DNA from: Chlamydoabsidia padenii
Taxonomy: Eukaryota; Mucoromycota; Mucoromycetes; Mucorales; Cunninghamellaceae
Direction of reading: 5' to 3'
DNA: 64,000 bases
Assembly (NCBI GenBank): GCA_025330725.1
Contig: JAIWND010000008.1
Location: forward strand, 434,001-498,000
Shown here: in pieces, positions 1 through 12,011 of the stretch
How positions within the stretch are numbered: position 1 is the stretch's first letter
Layout of the letters: each line of letters begins with the position of its first letter
Notes under the pieces: generated by a model
The model's input: only the letters and a program-made list of their open reading frames with translations
Databases searched by the model: none
What the model was told of the DNA's origin: nothing
Made by a program: the position numbers and the translations under genes

Positions 1-958
1 AATAAAGACAGATGAATGACACAAGAGAGACCAAAGATGTGGAAGAAAGGAAGAACACCAAGAACACGGTCCTTGTCAGCATTAAAATGAGAACCCAGAG
101 CAACATCAGATTGAATTAAATTGGAGGTAAGGTTGGCATGTCTATTTAATATATAAGCAAAGTTAGTTTGTTATTATTATTTCCCCTCCCTCAACATGGG
201 TTGTACTTGCGTTGTCATTACACCTTTAGAGAGACCAGTAGTACCACTAGAGAAGCACATGTAAGCAACCTGATCAACAGGATTAGCAATACGGACAGGT
301 TCAGACAATTGACGACCGGATCGTAAAAGGTCGGTGAAAGGTCGTACACCATCCACAGGAGAATCATACAAGACAAATACGTTTGTTTTCATCAACCCAC
401 ATTCTTGTGCTGTTTCCAAAGCAATCGACACATTTTCAGGAGAGCAGAGAAGAACCTTGGCTTCTGCGAGTGATACTTGATGAGTCAGTTCCTTGACATT
501 GTATGCAGGATTAGCTGGTGTGGAAGACCCGCCTACCATATAAAAAAATAAGGTTATAAATGGATCATCAAGGGAAAGTCAAATTTACCTGCCGCCACAG
601 CGCCCATTAAAGCAATAGGATAATCCAGCTACACGTGATTTTAAAGAAAGATAAAATTAAAAAAAAGGTGTGCCAAGTCGTTATCCCCTATGTGTTTATT
701 ATTTCCTTTTCAGTGACATACCGAGTTGGGTGCAAAAATAGCAAGGACATCACCTGGTTGGAAGTTACATTGTTCTTGTAAACCAAAAGCAAATTCGAGT
801 ACCCGTTGTTTAAATTGTCCAAAAGTAATCACACGATCACTGTGAGCGTCCAGTAAGACAGGTCTATCGTCAGGTATCTTGTTACGGTTTTCAAATATGA
901 GTTCTACAACACCAGCAGTAGGAACGTCGATAGGAGGGTAGGAGGAATGGAATACCAT
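1..958 (-). CDS. AMP-forming acyl-CoA / 4-coumarate-CoA ligase-like enzyme, 5' part (runs off the left edge)
   Basis: ANL-superfamily adenylating enzyme that activates a carboxylic acid with ATP and transfers it to CoA. Four exons can be read: 958-722, 628-589 (only 40 nt), 532-211 and 141 to the edge. The reconstructed protein has the family N-terminus, DYPIALMGAVAAGGSSTP around residues 80-97, the P-loop SSGTTGLSKGVMTTHANL and then LGVLPFFHIFGLS. The rest lies outside the window. Intron 3 (210-142) must start with GC (GCAAGT) to give the expected MTTHANL reading; the nearby GT donor leads to a frame with a stop. The substrate cannot be told: fungal relatives include peroxisomal acyl-CoA and coumarate-CoA ligases. 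A CGGGATTTGAAA-type motif lies about 70 bp upstream of the ATG. Confidence 0.9.
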
Positions 959-1240
959 GTGTGAGAATTAGAGAGAGAAAGGGGGATAAACTAATTTTTT
1001 TGATTTGTAACAATTTTTATATGAATATTTCAAATCCCGGTGAGAGGAACCACTTCACACGGCCGGCTAAAAGCTTTGACTCCATCACTAATAATAGTCA
1101 ACAGGTAACCAACCATACCAATAGCATAAACAAGTCCATAGGTTAAAAAGATAATAGATTTTATTAAGAATTACAAGTTAAAAAGGGGGGAGGAGTCATT
1201 TAAACTACATAAATAATATTACAAGTTATACAATACATGT
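959..1240. other. Short intergenic spacer with CAAATCCCG motif
   Basis: Separates the ligase start (958) from the 3' end of the next minus-strand gene (1241). It contains TTTCAAATCCCGG at 1028-1040, so it probably holds the ligase promoter. No gene seen. Confidence 0.5.
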
Positions 1241-2712
1241 TTACGCATGCATGAGGAGCCATTCTTCCGGGTTTTCGACACCCACCAAATCAGTTACAGC
1301 GTCTAATAGCTATTACAGTATCAATAGATCAAATGTAGTAAGTAATCAGGATCCTTCTTTGTATTTCTTTTTATTACCTTTTGTAGCTCCGTCACAAATG
1401 CTGATCCATTCATCATAAAGGTACTATAGCTTGGGAAGGATGGATCATCCATATCTGCTGGTCGGAAACTAATCTGGTGTTCTAAAGTTTTAGCGAATCG
1501 TTCCCTGGCTTCATCTGGTTCCACCAAGTATGGCGGAAGTGGGGTTTTAGCGGCAAGTGTTGCCGATACCAGTTTCAAAGTCGTCATGATGGATGCAAGC
1601 TAAAAAAAAAAGGGGGGGGGGGAAGATTAGAATAGGCACCAAATATTGATTATTGTCTACTTGCATATTCCCGGCGTTCATTCAACAAAGCATTTCCCAT
1701 TTGCTTTCTCCATTCAGGGTTCACATTTTTGATAGCATGGCCCTACATTAATGTGTTTATGAATTAGTATTTCCTGTTTTGGGTTTGTGTGTTCCCTTAC
1801 CATACTGTAGACCAGACCACTTAGGCTATCAACGATCTGTAAAATTTGAGCATAGCTTTTCTGGGGGAATTTACCCCGAAGAGGAGGTTCGTATTTGGAA
1901 TGGGCGAGGAGGTTACGTTCATCTGCGATTTGGCGGCGGATGTTCAAAGCCAGTCGACGAAAGGCCTTTTGCTGTTGAGAGGTCGGTGATCCTGTTTGTG
2001 CTGTCATTTCCGCCGTTACAATCCCATAGAGTCTGCCAATATCGCGGATCGTTCTTGCTAATCGTTTTCGTAGTTCGATTCTACCCTGGACTGGAGCGGG
2101 GAAGAGTAACAAGATACCAGCAGCGACAATCCCTACCACCACCGCCAACAATCGCTGTAGAAAAGAATTGGTAAGTAGATGATCAGGTATATATATATAA
2201 ATTGGTATATAAGCATTTACTTACCTTGCCGGCAATTGTCCATACTGGTTCAATATCAGCCCCACCTTCCTGGACTGCATTATAGGCATAAACAACAACC
2301 TAAGCAAATGCAAAAAAAAAAAAAAAAAAAAAAAAAGTTTAGTTACATTCATATAGAATGATCAGGTTCATTTCTTACCAATATCATTGTGATCTTTCCC
2401 ATCAAAGAGGCCACCCTATAGATTGGACTGAAGAAAAAGACATGGTAATAAGGGATAAACAGCACAAAGCATAAGACGCCCAAGCCATAAGGGTTCCCTC
2501 TAGTGATTTCCCAAACCACGATTCCCATGACAGCTCCAACAACAGAGCCCAAGACGCGAGTGTATAGACTAGAATGATATAGTAAAAATAATGAGCAATC
2601 ATACCTTTATACCATTTCTTTTTCCGAATACTTACCCAAAGAAAAACATGCCAGGGGTTGGGAATAGCCAAAGACAGAGAGTGATCAGACTCCATTCACC
2701 TAAGTAGAATAG

Positions 2713-2759
<47 letters not shown>

Positions 2760-5347
2760 AGAGAGAGAGAGAACGCACAGTTAGATAAAGCAGAGAATAC
2801 CCACGATTTCCACTTGAATACACTACCTCTCCAATCTTGGAACCAACCAGCATTTGCAGGCATCCAAGCAGGAATAGCAAGCATCACCATTCCCATAGCA
2901 GACTTGAGAGCAAACGCAGTATCGATGTCCTTTAGCCATAGGAAGACCTTGTGAAGGCTGTTGAAGAAGCGTTCCATAGAGGTTGAGGGAGGAGAAACAT
3001 CAGGGTCCATATATAATCTTGAGTAGCCACGACCACTTTGTTGAGAACTTGTGTTCTTTTCACCCGAGATATGAGGAGTAGAGGGATCACCTGATTTGAC
3101 AAAACCATTTTCGGCATCTTTTTCAGTTGGATAAGGATCAGATCGAGTCCTTGTTTGTACCAAAGAAAGATTTGTTGCATCAGCCATTGCTTCTGTACCA
3201 CCATTATTGTTGTTGCTACTGCTGCTGCTACCATTGTTGCTATCATTGTTGTTGTTGCTGTTGAAGAATGTTGGATCCACTTCGTTAGTTGGGTTGAACC
3301 ACTTTCGCAATGTGGTTTGAGGAAGGTGGATTTTCCGGCTAGTTCGATTTTGATGGAATTGAAGAATAATGTTGGCCAAAGATTGGATTCCACCACAGTA
3401 TTCACGTATGTTGTTTTGATACAGATACACCAGATATAAAGGACCATATGTTGTTATCAAACAGTTATTGCATTCGGTTACATGTTGATTGATTTGATAT
3501 TGTTCTTTTTGGTGACATAATTGGTGGTAGCGTTGCAATCCATTTGAGCGTTGTGCCTGATCAAATGCTTCCAGTGCCATATCGAGTTGTTCCAATGATT
3601 CAGTTAGCCTGCCGTATGCTTCGTTTATCTTTTCCATTTCTTGATGGCGTTTGGTTTTGCTTGAAGGAAGGAGTCGAGGGAATGGCCACATAAAAAAGTC
3701 TGCATCAGTACGTTGGGAGGGTTGGAAACAGGCAAGACTTGATTTGCATTTATTTAGACAATCCACAGTTATTTGCACTAATTGTTCGCTGGATGATTTC
3801 ATCAGAGACACCGATTCTTTAAAACCAGAAGTAAGATCGTCTTTATCACCACCACTAGTTGTGTCTTTCAAGAGGGGATCGTCAGTTAAGCGGTTGAGAT
3901 AGTCCTTTTGCAGAATGACGCTGAGTCCCAAACCATGAAGACTTGGAAGCATGCTTTTCGCCAAATGTGTCAGTTTGCTAAAGTCTTGTCCATTCAAGTT
4001 GCTGTAGAGGATTTCCCGTTGAGCTGCCCGTTTACAATCAATCAAGAGTAAAATGCTGCTGTGTAGTTGTGTTTGTAGAGTTGATAGAGTAGTGGCACTT
4101 TTGCTGGTTTGCATGTTCAAAAAGGCCTCCGAGTTTTCCTTGAAGAATGCTTGATGGTTGGAGAGAGTACCTTGGAGGACACGCATGTAGTTGTTAACAC
4201 TATCGTCAGGCCATATAAAGTAGTTGACAGCAAGAGCAATAGCACCAGCGGTAGCGATTGGGCGCAAGAAGATCCACTAATATATATATAAAAAACAGAA
4301 GATTAGTATACGATAGTTTGATTTTTCTTTTCTTTTTTCCTTACAGTTAGTTCAGTAGCAAAGATGGGTATGCTGGCAGCCCCGGTCAAAGTAAACTATA
4401 TGTTATTAATAAATGGTTAGTAATGAAATAGTAGAATATATAGATTATCTTACCGATAGAAGAATACATGCATTGACAGCGGCAAAGTTGGCTATTGAGA
4501 AGTCATAAAAATAAAGCAAGATTAGTATGAATCGGGAATCATTTTAAATGACAATTTACCTTTATGAAACTTCATCCGCACATAGTTTAGAATAAAAGTA
4601 CCAAAGAATAAAAAGACAGCCAAGATAGCAGAAGGACCAGGTTGATTAGGGTTCTTGATGGTATGATCTCTTGCTAAATTCGCCAAGTATGTTCCTATGT
4701 ATCAATTACTATAGGTTAGTGACAAGTTCTGTTCATTCATTAGAGTATGTATTTCATTTGATTACCGAGCAGACTGTAGAGACCACTTATCAAGGCACCA
4801 AAAGTTCCTAAAAAGTAAACAAGTAAAAAGATATTTAGTCATAAGAGATACACCAAGATTTTCTCTAGTCTTACCATACACAACCGCCTTTTCAAAGGAA
4901 TAGAATTAAAAAATGAATAAAAGAAGAATAAAAAGTTAGTTCTTATCATCAAGTAATGGGATAGTATATATTCCTACTTCAGTTTGTACACCTAATCAAG
5001 AGAAGGATTGTTTAGAATTTTTTGACATGTTGGTTCTACTTTGTTCTCTAGTGCTTACCGTATGTCCGCACAGGAAAGTAAAAGATTACAACAATGGGCA
5101 CCAGTAGTACAGTATCACCAATGACCTTTCGTGTATGAATATCCAAAGTCATGACCATGGCAATAATCAAAGCGATGGAGGCCTTGAGATCTTTTCGTAG
5201 TTGGTTTTGTGTTGGAAGCCATGACTGGAATCGTTGCCGGAATGTTTTCTTGCTGACTCCAGAATTGTTGCCGCTAATAGGAGCCATGGATGAATGTCTG
5301 CTGTGAGTTCGGGTCGAGTCCTTTTCAGTTTCGTTTTCGCTGGGCAT
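1241..5347 (-). CDS. Fungal ER-transporter-like membrane protein (FUSC / ArAE family, Brefeldin-sensitivity type)
   Basis: Large multi-exon membrane protein. The N-terminal cytosolic stretch begins MPSENETEKDSTRT, followed by hydrophobic helices (KASIALIIAMVMTLDI, VLLVPIVVIFYFPVRTYG, and others). A long soluble middle carries Asn/Ser-rich runs (about 3100-3300). A second membrane block reads SVVGAVMGIVVWEITRGNPYG and RLLAVVVGIVAAGILLLF, and the helical tail ends EEWLLMHA. This two-halves layout is typical of fungal FUSC/ArAE_2 proteins (putative ER transporter, BRE4-like); the substrate is not known. Exons include a 14-nt one (4991-4978) and a 13-nt one (4887-4875), both needed to hold the frame. 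The ATG at 5347 is the first in the exon. Upstream sequence stays open in frame after plausible splicing, so the true start could lie further 5'. Confidence 0.8.
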
Positions 5348-5642
5348 CAACTGGAGAAAGAAAGAAAAAGGGAGTGATAGAAAAAGAAAATAAAAGAAAA
5401 GAATGACACTATTGTTTCACATTTATGGGCGATAAATTCAATCGGCATTTGAACTTACATTAGTTGCATTTTGATCAACGACACTTTGACATTGGCTGGT
5501 TTGGATTTAATATGAGTTAATAAGAGTTAATCAGCTTTAATCATCGTAGATCCACACTAAAAATAATACTGGATGGACAAAAGTGGGTTTTCATTACTAA
5601 AAAAAAAAATCGAATAAAAAGTCCAAGTCTAGCATAGTCTTA

Positions 5643-5894
5643 CCAGAAAGGCACTAAGAATGTCAGCGCGCAACTTGATAGATACCCCGAAATATGATCC
5701 AGTAGTTTTCCACCAATAGCATCACTTGGTCGGTCAGACCATGTACCCCATACTTACGACTACCAACAAGTAAAGCGCTTATAGATTCCCCCCCCCACCC
5801 TCGCAAAATCTTTAATCTTTCTGCTTACCAATATCGATTGCGCCTACATGTACAACACGAATACCAACTTTCCAAAAGCACCGATTTGATTCAT
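5643..5894 (-). CDS. Possible small spliced ORF or 5' exons upstream of the FUSC gene (unresolved)
   Basis: Two readings compete. (a) A small gene from the ATG at 5894: MNQIGAFGKLVFVLY, then a spliced second exon, giving about 53 residues with one hydrophobic segment. (b) An exon around 5755-5643 reading WGTWSDRPSDAIGGKLLD and then a hydrophobic helix. Its donor phase joins a short exon near 5497-5460, and that one joins the MPSENE exon of the FUSC gene in frame. Both use consensus splice sites. I do not recognise a family in either reading; transcript evidence would separate them. Confidence 0.25.
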
Positions 5895-6253
5895 TGTAAC
5901 TGGATTTTAACTGGATAAACTTTTGCTTATCTTACAATTACATTATCCTTATTCATGCATTTTTCAATTTTTCAACTCCCGACTTTTTTTTTTTTTTCAA
6001 AGTATAGTACTGTAGTTGTTTAATGGTTTTCAAATGAATAATAATAAAAATGGTTCTATAACTATACTATATCTATTCCTATTAGTATTCTGGTGCATTT
6101 AGCTCCAGCAGCCACTCTTCATCACGGACTTGCGATAACCAGAGCATCCGCGACAATGAAGAGAGTATCGACAATAAACCATTTCATCCATCATCATTAT
6201 CATCAGTCCAAATATACTTTTATTTATAAAAAGGTAAAAGATCAGTAAACTAA
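5895..6253. other. Intergenic spacer
   Basis: Lies between the 3' end of the KH gene and the region upstream of the FUSC gene. It is AT-rich with a T-run near 5985-5998. I see no convincing gene or RNA here. Confidence 0.4.
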
Positions 6254-6468
6254 TTACATCCTACCTAAGCGAGCCTTTTCAGTTTCCAGTCTCGAGTAGA
6301 GTAGATAAAGAGCCATATTGTTAGTTTCGTGAGTGCCAGTGACAGTGATCAGCCGATCGTTCGTATCGTTGGTAGGATCCATAATCTTGATGTGACTTCC
6401 ACTAATTTGTCTGATTTCATTGATTTTGCTTCCACCCTTTCCAATAATACAACCAACCTATACATATA

Positions 6469-6506
<38 letters not shown>

Positions 6507-7592
6507 AAGTTAGATCATGATCCTTATTATTCTACTGTTTGATGATATAACTTGCCATTTCATTAGGGATAAATATCTGTTGAGAATGATTAGTGTTCAT
6601 AGTCATATTCCCATAATCAGGTGATCTGCCACCTTGATGACCACCACCATAATTCCCACCACCCTGATAAAAATAAGGAGATCCCATGGGCATACCCATC
6701 ACAGGCATGATTCCATATGTATTCATAACCCCACCCCCATTTCGCATAGGATAACCAGATCGACCAGCAGATGAATTGGTAGCAAGTGGAACAAATGGAA
6801 TATGTTTGGCACCACTTTGAGCGGATTGTTCAGCAAGGATGGAAGCTATTCGAGCGACGGCAAGACAGATGGATTTTGGTGACCCATAAATGGTCATTGT
6901 ACGATCAGTCGACATGGGTAAAGGTTCTTCTGATGCATTCAGTCGAGCACCAGATTCTTCTTGAATTGATTTGATAATGGATCCACTTCGTCCAATGAGG
7001 TTGCCCATTCGGAAATCAGGTACCAGTAATCGAATGGAGACAGCTGTATCTTGTTTATCTTGATCATCAGGGGATGCTTCAGCCAAGATCTTTTCGCCCA
7101 CCATTGAATAAGCCTAGATGAGAAAGAGGACGTCAGTAAAAGATGAATACATGATATATATATATATATATATTGTTTGCTTACCTTTGCTACAGAATCC
7201 ACAGAACCATTGACAGTCAAGATACGTTCAAAAGCACCAGGGACATTACCAGAGACAGTGACACGAGCATAGGAGTATTCCCTGATTTCATTTACATTCT
7301 TGCCACCACGGCCAATAATAATACCAGCATCCTTTGTACCTACCAGAGAACGAAGAGAAACTTGGACAGTCGTGTTGCCACCATTGTCATCTTGATCTGA
7401 TCGTTCAGCGTCGTTCTTGTTCTTTTCATCTCCAGCAAAATGAGGTGCCTTGGTTTCAGGATCAGGTACAGCTTGTCGTTTTGGATGACGGTCTTCTTCA
7501 CCACGAGGTTCATAATCAGAGTCGACTTCTTCTTCCAGTCTGGGTCGCTTGGATCGATCGATAGGTGAGTGGCTATTTTCGTGGTCAGTCAT
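6254..7592 (-). CDS. Triple KH-domain RNA-binding protein (PCBP / Rnc1 / Hek2 type)
   Basis: Predicted 389-residue RNA-binding protein from three exons: 7592-7185, 7113-6556 and 6457-6254. The N-terminal ~65 residues are charged. Three KH domains follow, each with the GxxG loop: GRGG (IIIGRGGKNVNEIR), GRSG (LIGRSGSIIKSIQ) and GKGG (IIGKGGSKINEIR). A Gly/Met/Tyr-rich linker separates KH2 from KH3, as in poly(C)-binding and Rnc1/Hek2 proteins that control mRNA stability or localisation. Intron 2 (6555-6458) uses a GC donor (GCAAGT) and contains a long A-run. The GC donor is required: only it gives PNEM-VGCIIGKGG in frame. The stop follows KARLGRM. Confidence 0.93.
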
Positions 7593-8600
7593 ATTCTATA
7601 AAGTTAGGATCCAAAGAGGTTAGTTGAATTGACATTTAACATGTTAAAGAGTAAAAAAAAAAAAAAAGAAGGAAAAGGCAACTAGACTTACCAAGTAGTT
7701 AATAGGTTATATTTGACAATAGATTTATATAAAGAATTGAGGAGATGATGGGGAGAAGGTAGAGGGTATTTTTGTCTGTGAAAGGGGAAAAGGAAGGGTT
7801 ATTGGTCATGACAAGAAGTTTTTGAATTTAGTAAACATCTTTTTCTTTATATAATATTATAATACCAGTTAAATGTGTAAAGGGAAGTGGGAGATGTAGG
7901 AGAATACGTATCAGTGAATGATTAAGAAGAAGTAAACAAGAGAAAAGAGGGGAGAAATAGTTGTGGGGCAGTTTTTTTGTTTTATGTCGGGATTTGAAAT
8001 GCCACGTTTCTCTCCTTGACCCCCCAATGAAAGTCAAGGCATTGATTGTCAAATGAATGGAGCCACCCACTCTAGATCTAAACTGTACTTTCAACCATCA
8101 TTCCTTTAACTCAGCTTGAGAAGTAGTAATGGATAACTTGATTTGTTTTCTATTTCCTGTACCATTACACATGATTGGTACAACCATGCGGTCGAGACGA
8201 TGTAATCGGGATTTGAAATAATCCCGACAATTCAAAAAGGATCATAATGGAACATCCTACTAACATGCCATTGTTGTTCTACCTACAGTGATTGAAACTC
8301 AAGACACAGTTAGGAAATATAATGCAAACGACAATAGTAATCCAGCATATTATTTAAGAAAAAAGAAGGCCAAAAAAGTAAAAGTGAACGGCATTTTCAT
8401 TGTTGTACCCTATTTACTCGATCTGGGGCGGCTTTTGATTATTGAGATAATCCAAACAACGTAACGTTAGGAATACTAAAATGAGAAAACATGAAATAAA
8501 GGAATAAAACTCAGTAAGGGGTATCTTTCTTCCTCTCTTTTTTTTTCTTTCTCTCTTTTTTTTTTTTTTTTCAAATCACATCTACATTACTCACTATAGA
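7593..8600. promoter_or_regulatory. Divergent intergenic region between the KH gene and the DUF7082 gene, two CGGGATTTGAAAT motifs
   Basis: About 1 kb between two divergent genes. It has TCGGGATTTGAAAT at 7987-8000, and at 8206-8226 a compound site where CGGGATTTGAAAT runs straight into AATCCCGAC, a near-palindrome. A pyrimidine tract at about 8530-8570 precedes the first recognised exon of the plus-strand gene. The start exon of that gene was not found here, so part of this region may be 5' UTR or a missed exon. Confidence 0.45.
7988..8000 (-). promoter_or_regulatory. CGGGATTTGAAAT motif (reference copy)
   Basis: One exact example of the recurring element; the core CAAATCCCG/CGGGATTTG is found 15 times in the window. 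Confidence 0.6.
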
Positions 8601-10349
8601 TCATCATCAAGACAGGGTCGAGCCATTCAGTCAAGTGCAGGTGCCACTTCCTACCTGGCAAGTTCAATCTCCGACTTTTTTTTTATCTGCGCCTCGAATT
8701 TATGATTATGAACCGCACCGAGGACAAGAAATGGATACACTTTGCATTAAACTCGAATGGGACAATGGTCTCGATTATCTTTCTCAGCTCCAAGTGACAT
8801 TTGGTGCCTATATCGTCTCAACCCAACACTCCCTTTTAGAGTCTGGTATTGTTCAGCTCACCTGCACGATACCTTTACAGTCATTGGTACAGTCAGGTGA
8901 TGATATACTTATCACTTTATATGTCATTGTTATGTCAGATCCGCCTCATAATGTGTTGGATGCCTGGCAAGTCGGGTCTTTTACTTATTTGCCCAGGATA
9001 GACCAACCATTGGATTACACTATCATGATGAAACGAACTAGACCTCCTTCAGCCAATGATGGTAACAAAAAAAAAAAAAAAAACTAGATTCACAAAAAAA
9101 AAAAGTCGGAGCACAATGGAACTCATCTCTACTTTTTTTGGAACAAAGTGACAACCCACGTGTCTTCAACACAACCGCCGCCTGCTACATCATCTCAGCA
9201 AAACAATAATTATGATTACTATAGTTTGTCACAACAATATAATATGACACTTGATTCTTCTAGTAGATCGATACTAACATCCACCATGCCATATTATAAC
9301 GGTAAGCATCCTTTTTTGCTTTATTCATGCGTTTATTGTAAATTCCGATTTTGAAATCCCGCTCCCTCTTTTTAATCTTTCCCACTCCATTTTTTCATTT
9401 CCGCCTCTTTCTTTCCCTCCATCTTCACTTTTTTTATAATGGGTGTCATCATCGTCGAATGTCTTAATACTTTATCTAAAAGAACGTTAAAATGTGACTC
9501 ATGTTTCATATCATCTTTATATATATATATTCTTCATCTCACATACTTCTACTTTTATTTATAGAATCACCACCACAACTCATCCTGCCTTCTACACTTA
9601 CGACATCAACATCCTCCTTTGATTACGATATGACTAATTCGACTGATACCTCTACAAACACGACGACAATAACAATGACATGTGATTATACTGACTCTTC
9701 TCCACGCCCCAGTAGAAGACCAGCCATATTGCCCAGTCCAACTACCGATACAACAACAACAACAACTATAGCTATCACCCCCACCATCAATCATGATCCA
9801 TTCGCCCACCTACCTAGTCATGGGGAATTGATCATCGAGGGGAATCTGAACACCATGACACTCAACTGGACAGACGAAGAAACCCAGACTGATCGACGAC
9901 TCGTTCGATTCTGGCGACGACAACAAGACAATCAAATCATCTGCCATTTTGAAGCTATTCCACCTACTCGCCGTACCAATACATCTCAAGAAATCATCAT
10001 CTCTTGTATATTTTGGCAAGACAAACAAGATCATTTTATTACTTCGGTGGACATCATTTACCTCTTGGAATCTCTTATTGGTGTTTATTTTACTACTGAA
10101 GAGAAGAATCGGGTACGGCGCAATTTGGAAAACCTTCGTCCTCTGACGGTTAGTCGGCAAAATCCTGACAGTATTGACTTTTTTAATGTCATCATGGCCT
10201 TTGATCCTCCGAAACCAAGAAACATTGAAAAGAATCTCAAGGTTTTTGCTTGGTCTTCTTTAGCCACTGCCCTCAAGAAAATTATCAGCAAGTACTCGGC
10301 TAGTTATAGCAGTACTGCTAGTGTCACAATTAATGCATCTACTGGATAA
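8601..10349 (+). CDS. DUF7082 / medusa-type transcriptional regulator (5' end unresolved)
   Basis: Exons 8601-9061, 9149-9301 and 9565-10349 join in phase. The N-terminal part (PRIYDYEPHRGQEMDTLCIK) looks like the Ig-like N-terminal region of medusa (MedA) family proteins. The middle is Thr/Ser/Gln-rich. The C-terminal block holds the family signature: RRLVRFWRRQQDN, ISCIFWQDK, TSVDIIYLLESLIGVYFT, EEKNRVRRNLENLRPLTVS, IMAFDPPKPRNIEK and KKIISKYSASY. From known biology, MedA-type proteins control development and adhesion in filamentous fungi. No in-frame ATG precedes 8731. The reading frame is open back to an acceptor at 8600, so a start exon is probably missing from this model; the ATG at 8731 would cut into the conserved N-terminal part. 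Confidence 0.85.
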
Positions 10350-11136
10350 TAGATTAGTCTACTTTTCGCTACTCCCTTAGTCTCTAGTTATTACAAACCA
10401 TAGCTTATACTCATTTTTTAATTGTTAATATATAATAAACTATTTTTTGTTTTGTTTTACGCACTTTTGTTAGTCTTTATGATTCGACCAAAAGAAGAAG
10501 AAAAGAAAAAAAAACCAAATTCAAATCCCGATATTCATGCATTTTGAATCTCCGTAAAAAGACATCCTATCATCCTGCATAGTCCTTGATTAAGCAAAAT
10601 AAATTACTCTACCTTTGAAAGTACCATGCATAGATTGGGGAAAATGTGAAACCTTACAATGTTGCGTACTAGGGTGGTCGATTTCACTGACACTTAGATC
10701 ATCATTTGGATAATACATACCAGTCGTATGAAAAAGACCAATTTTATCTCAAAAGATAAAGGTACATTTAGCTTCAACTGTACATCTTTAATAAGCATCC
10801 TCCTACATGAGCGGTGATCTTGTATGAAGAGTGATCAATTCGATTTCCCCTTTTCTAAATTTAAAACGCCGCTTTCCCTTGCCCTCCAACAAGCACCCCT
10901 TACCCGTTCCCAATCACTGTTTCCCCACAAGTTTCTGGTTTGATAATAATTTTTATTGATAAATAGATGTATTAATTCTATGTGATATAGTTTTGGGGTG
11001 AGTACAAGATATAACTTGATCCTTTAACGACTACAAACTAAAGTATTTCGACCAAAAACTACGACCTATTTACTATTCTATTTATAAGTATCCAAAAGGT
11101 GAATAATTAATCCATATCCAAGTCCATCCATGTCGA
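10350..11136. other. Intergenic region between two convergent genes
   Basis: Contains the 3' UTR of the DUF7082 gene (AATAAA-like sequence near 10435) and a TTCAAATCCCG motif at 10520-10530. No gene seen. Confidence 0.4.
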
Positions 11137-12011
11137 TCACAATCCCAACGTTTTTCTTGCATTTCCCCGTACAATTTCGTCGTATAGAGCGCGATTGGTA
11201 CGCCACACCTTCTACTCGTTCAGCCACAAGTAATATATATAAAGAGAGAGAGAGAGAGATGGTAAGTAACAATCATGATTACCAGTTGTTGTTATACTAC
11301 TTACACAGGCATCTACATTTGCCCCACTTTCATCGTTAGGTTCCGCCAACATACTAACAACGCTGAGCAAGATCTTTTCCACGCTTTGTACCGGAGACCA
11401 TCGTTCAGAGCTGCTTTCATACATGTTTGGATCATCACCAGGAGGATGAAGGATGGAGATACAGACAGTACCATTAGCATAAACGTTTGGGTGGAAAAAG
11501 TCACACGTGAATCGCATGATGGGTGGACTAAGTGGGTAATCCTTGGGGAATGTCAATGTCGCAGGGAATAAACCGCCTTCAAAAGGTGTACCTTCGGGTC
11601 CACTAGTGGAATAAAAGAAAGACAAAAAAAAAAGTAGTATGTGGTTAGGACAAATGAGACAATAATAATAATACTAATAATAATACTAATAATACGAGAT
11701 AACAATCAACTTACGCAATCAAAGCTTCCCATTCAAAAAAGTTGTTTTCATCAACAGGTCCTAATCAAGTACAATAAAAGGGTGAAATAAATTAGTAATG
11801 ATCAAGAGTGAAGATTTCAAATATATGGCGTATACATTACCTGCAGTGATACCTTCAGGAGCATTAAGAGTCAATTCTATTTACAGGGATACAAAGGGAT
11901 AAAAGTCATTAGTAAAACAAAAGAGTACTTGTCAATCATGTCAAACTTACCTTTGTATTCGGTCATTAGCCTTTTCAAAGCCGTAGATCCAGTGGTGCGT
12001 GGTGCATACAT
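11137..12011 (-). CDS. UBC7: Ubiquitin-conjugating enzyme E2, Ubc7 / UBE2G2 type
   Basis: Five exons (12011-11951, 11876-11841, 11760-11715, 11602-11305, 11211-11137) join in phase to give 171 residues, close to the ~165 of the family. The N-terminus reads [20 protein letters not shown]. The UBC fold carries [12 protein letters not shown] and [14 protein letters not shown], then the catalytic cysteine in [10 protein letters not shown]. The acidic insert [15 protein letters not shown] that marks Ubc7/G2 enzymes follows, and [19 protein letters not shown] closes the core. The last exon gives a C-terminal helix ending RKTLGL, as in UBE2G2. From known biology, this E2 works with ER-membrane ligases in ER-associated degradation. 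A GGCGGGATTTAAAT element lies about 83 bp upstream of the start. Confidence 0.96.

Noticed and set aside
961..1146. 61-codon plus-strand open frame
   Set aside because: Lies in the ligase promoter, no homology, low-complexity composition.
6083..6200. Cys-rich 28-codon minus-strand frame starting MVYCRYSLHCRGC
   Set aside because: Very short, no flanking splice support; could be chance in a spacer.
7828..8094. 88-codon minus-strand frame upstream of the KH gene
   Set aside because: Non-coding composition, contains the promoter motif, no conserved features.
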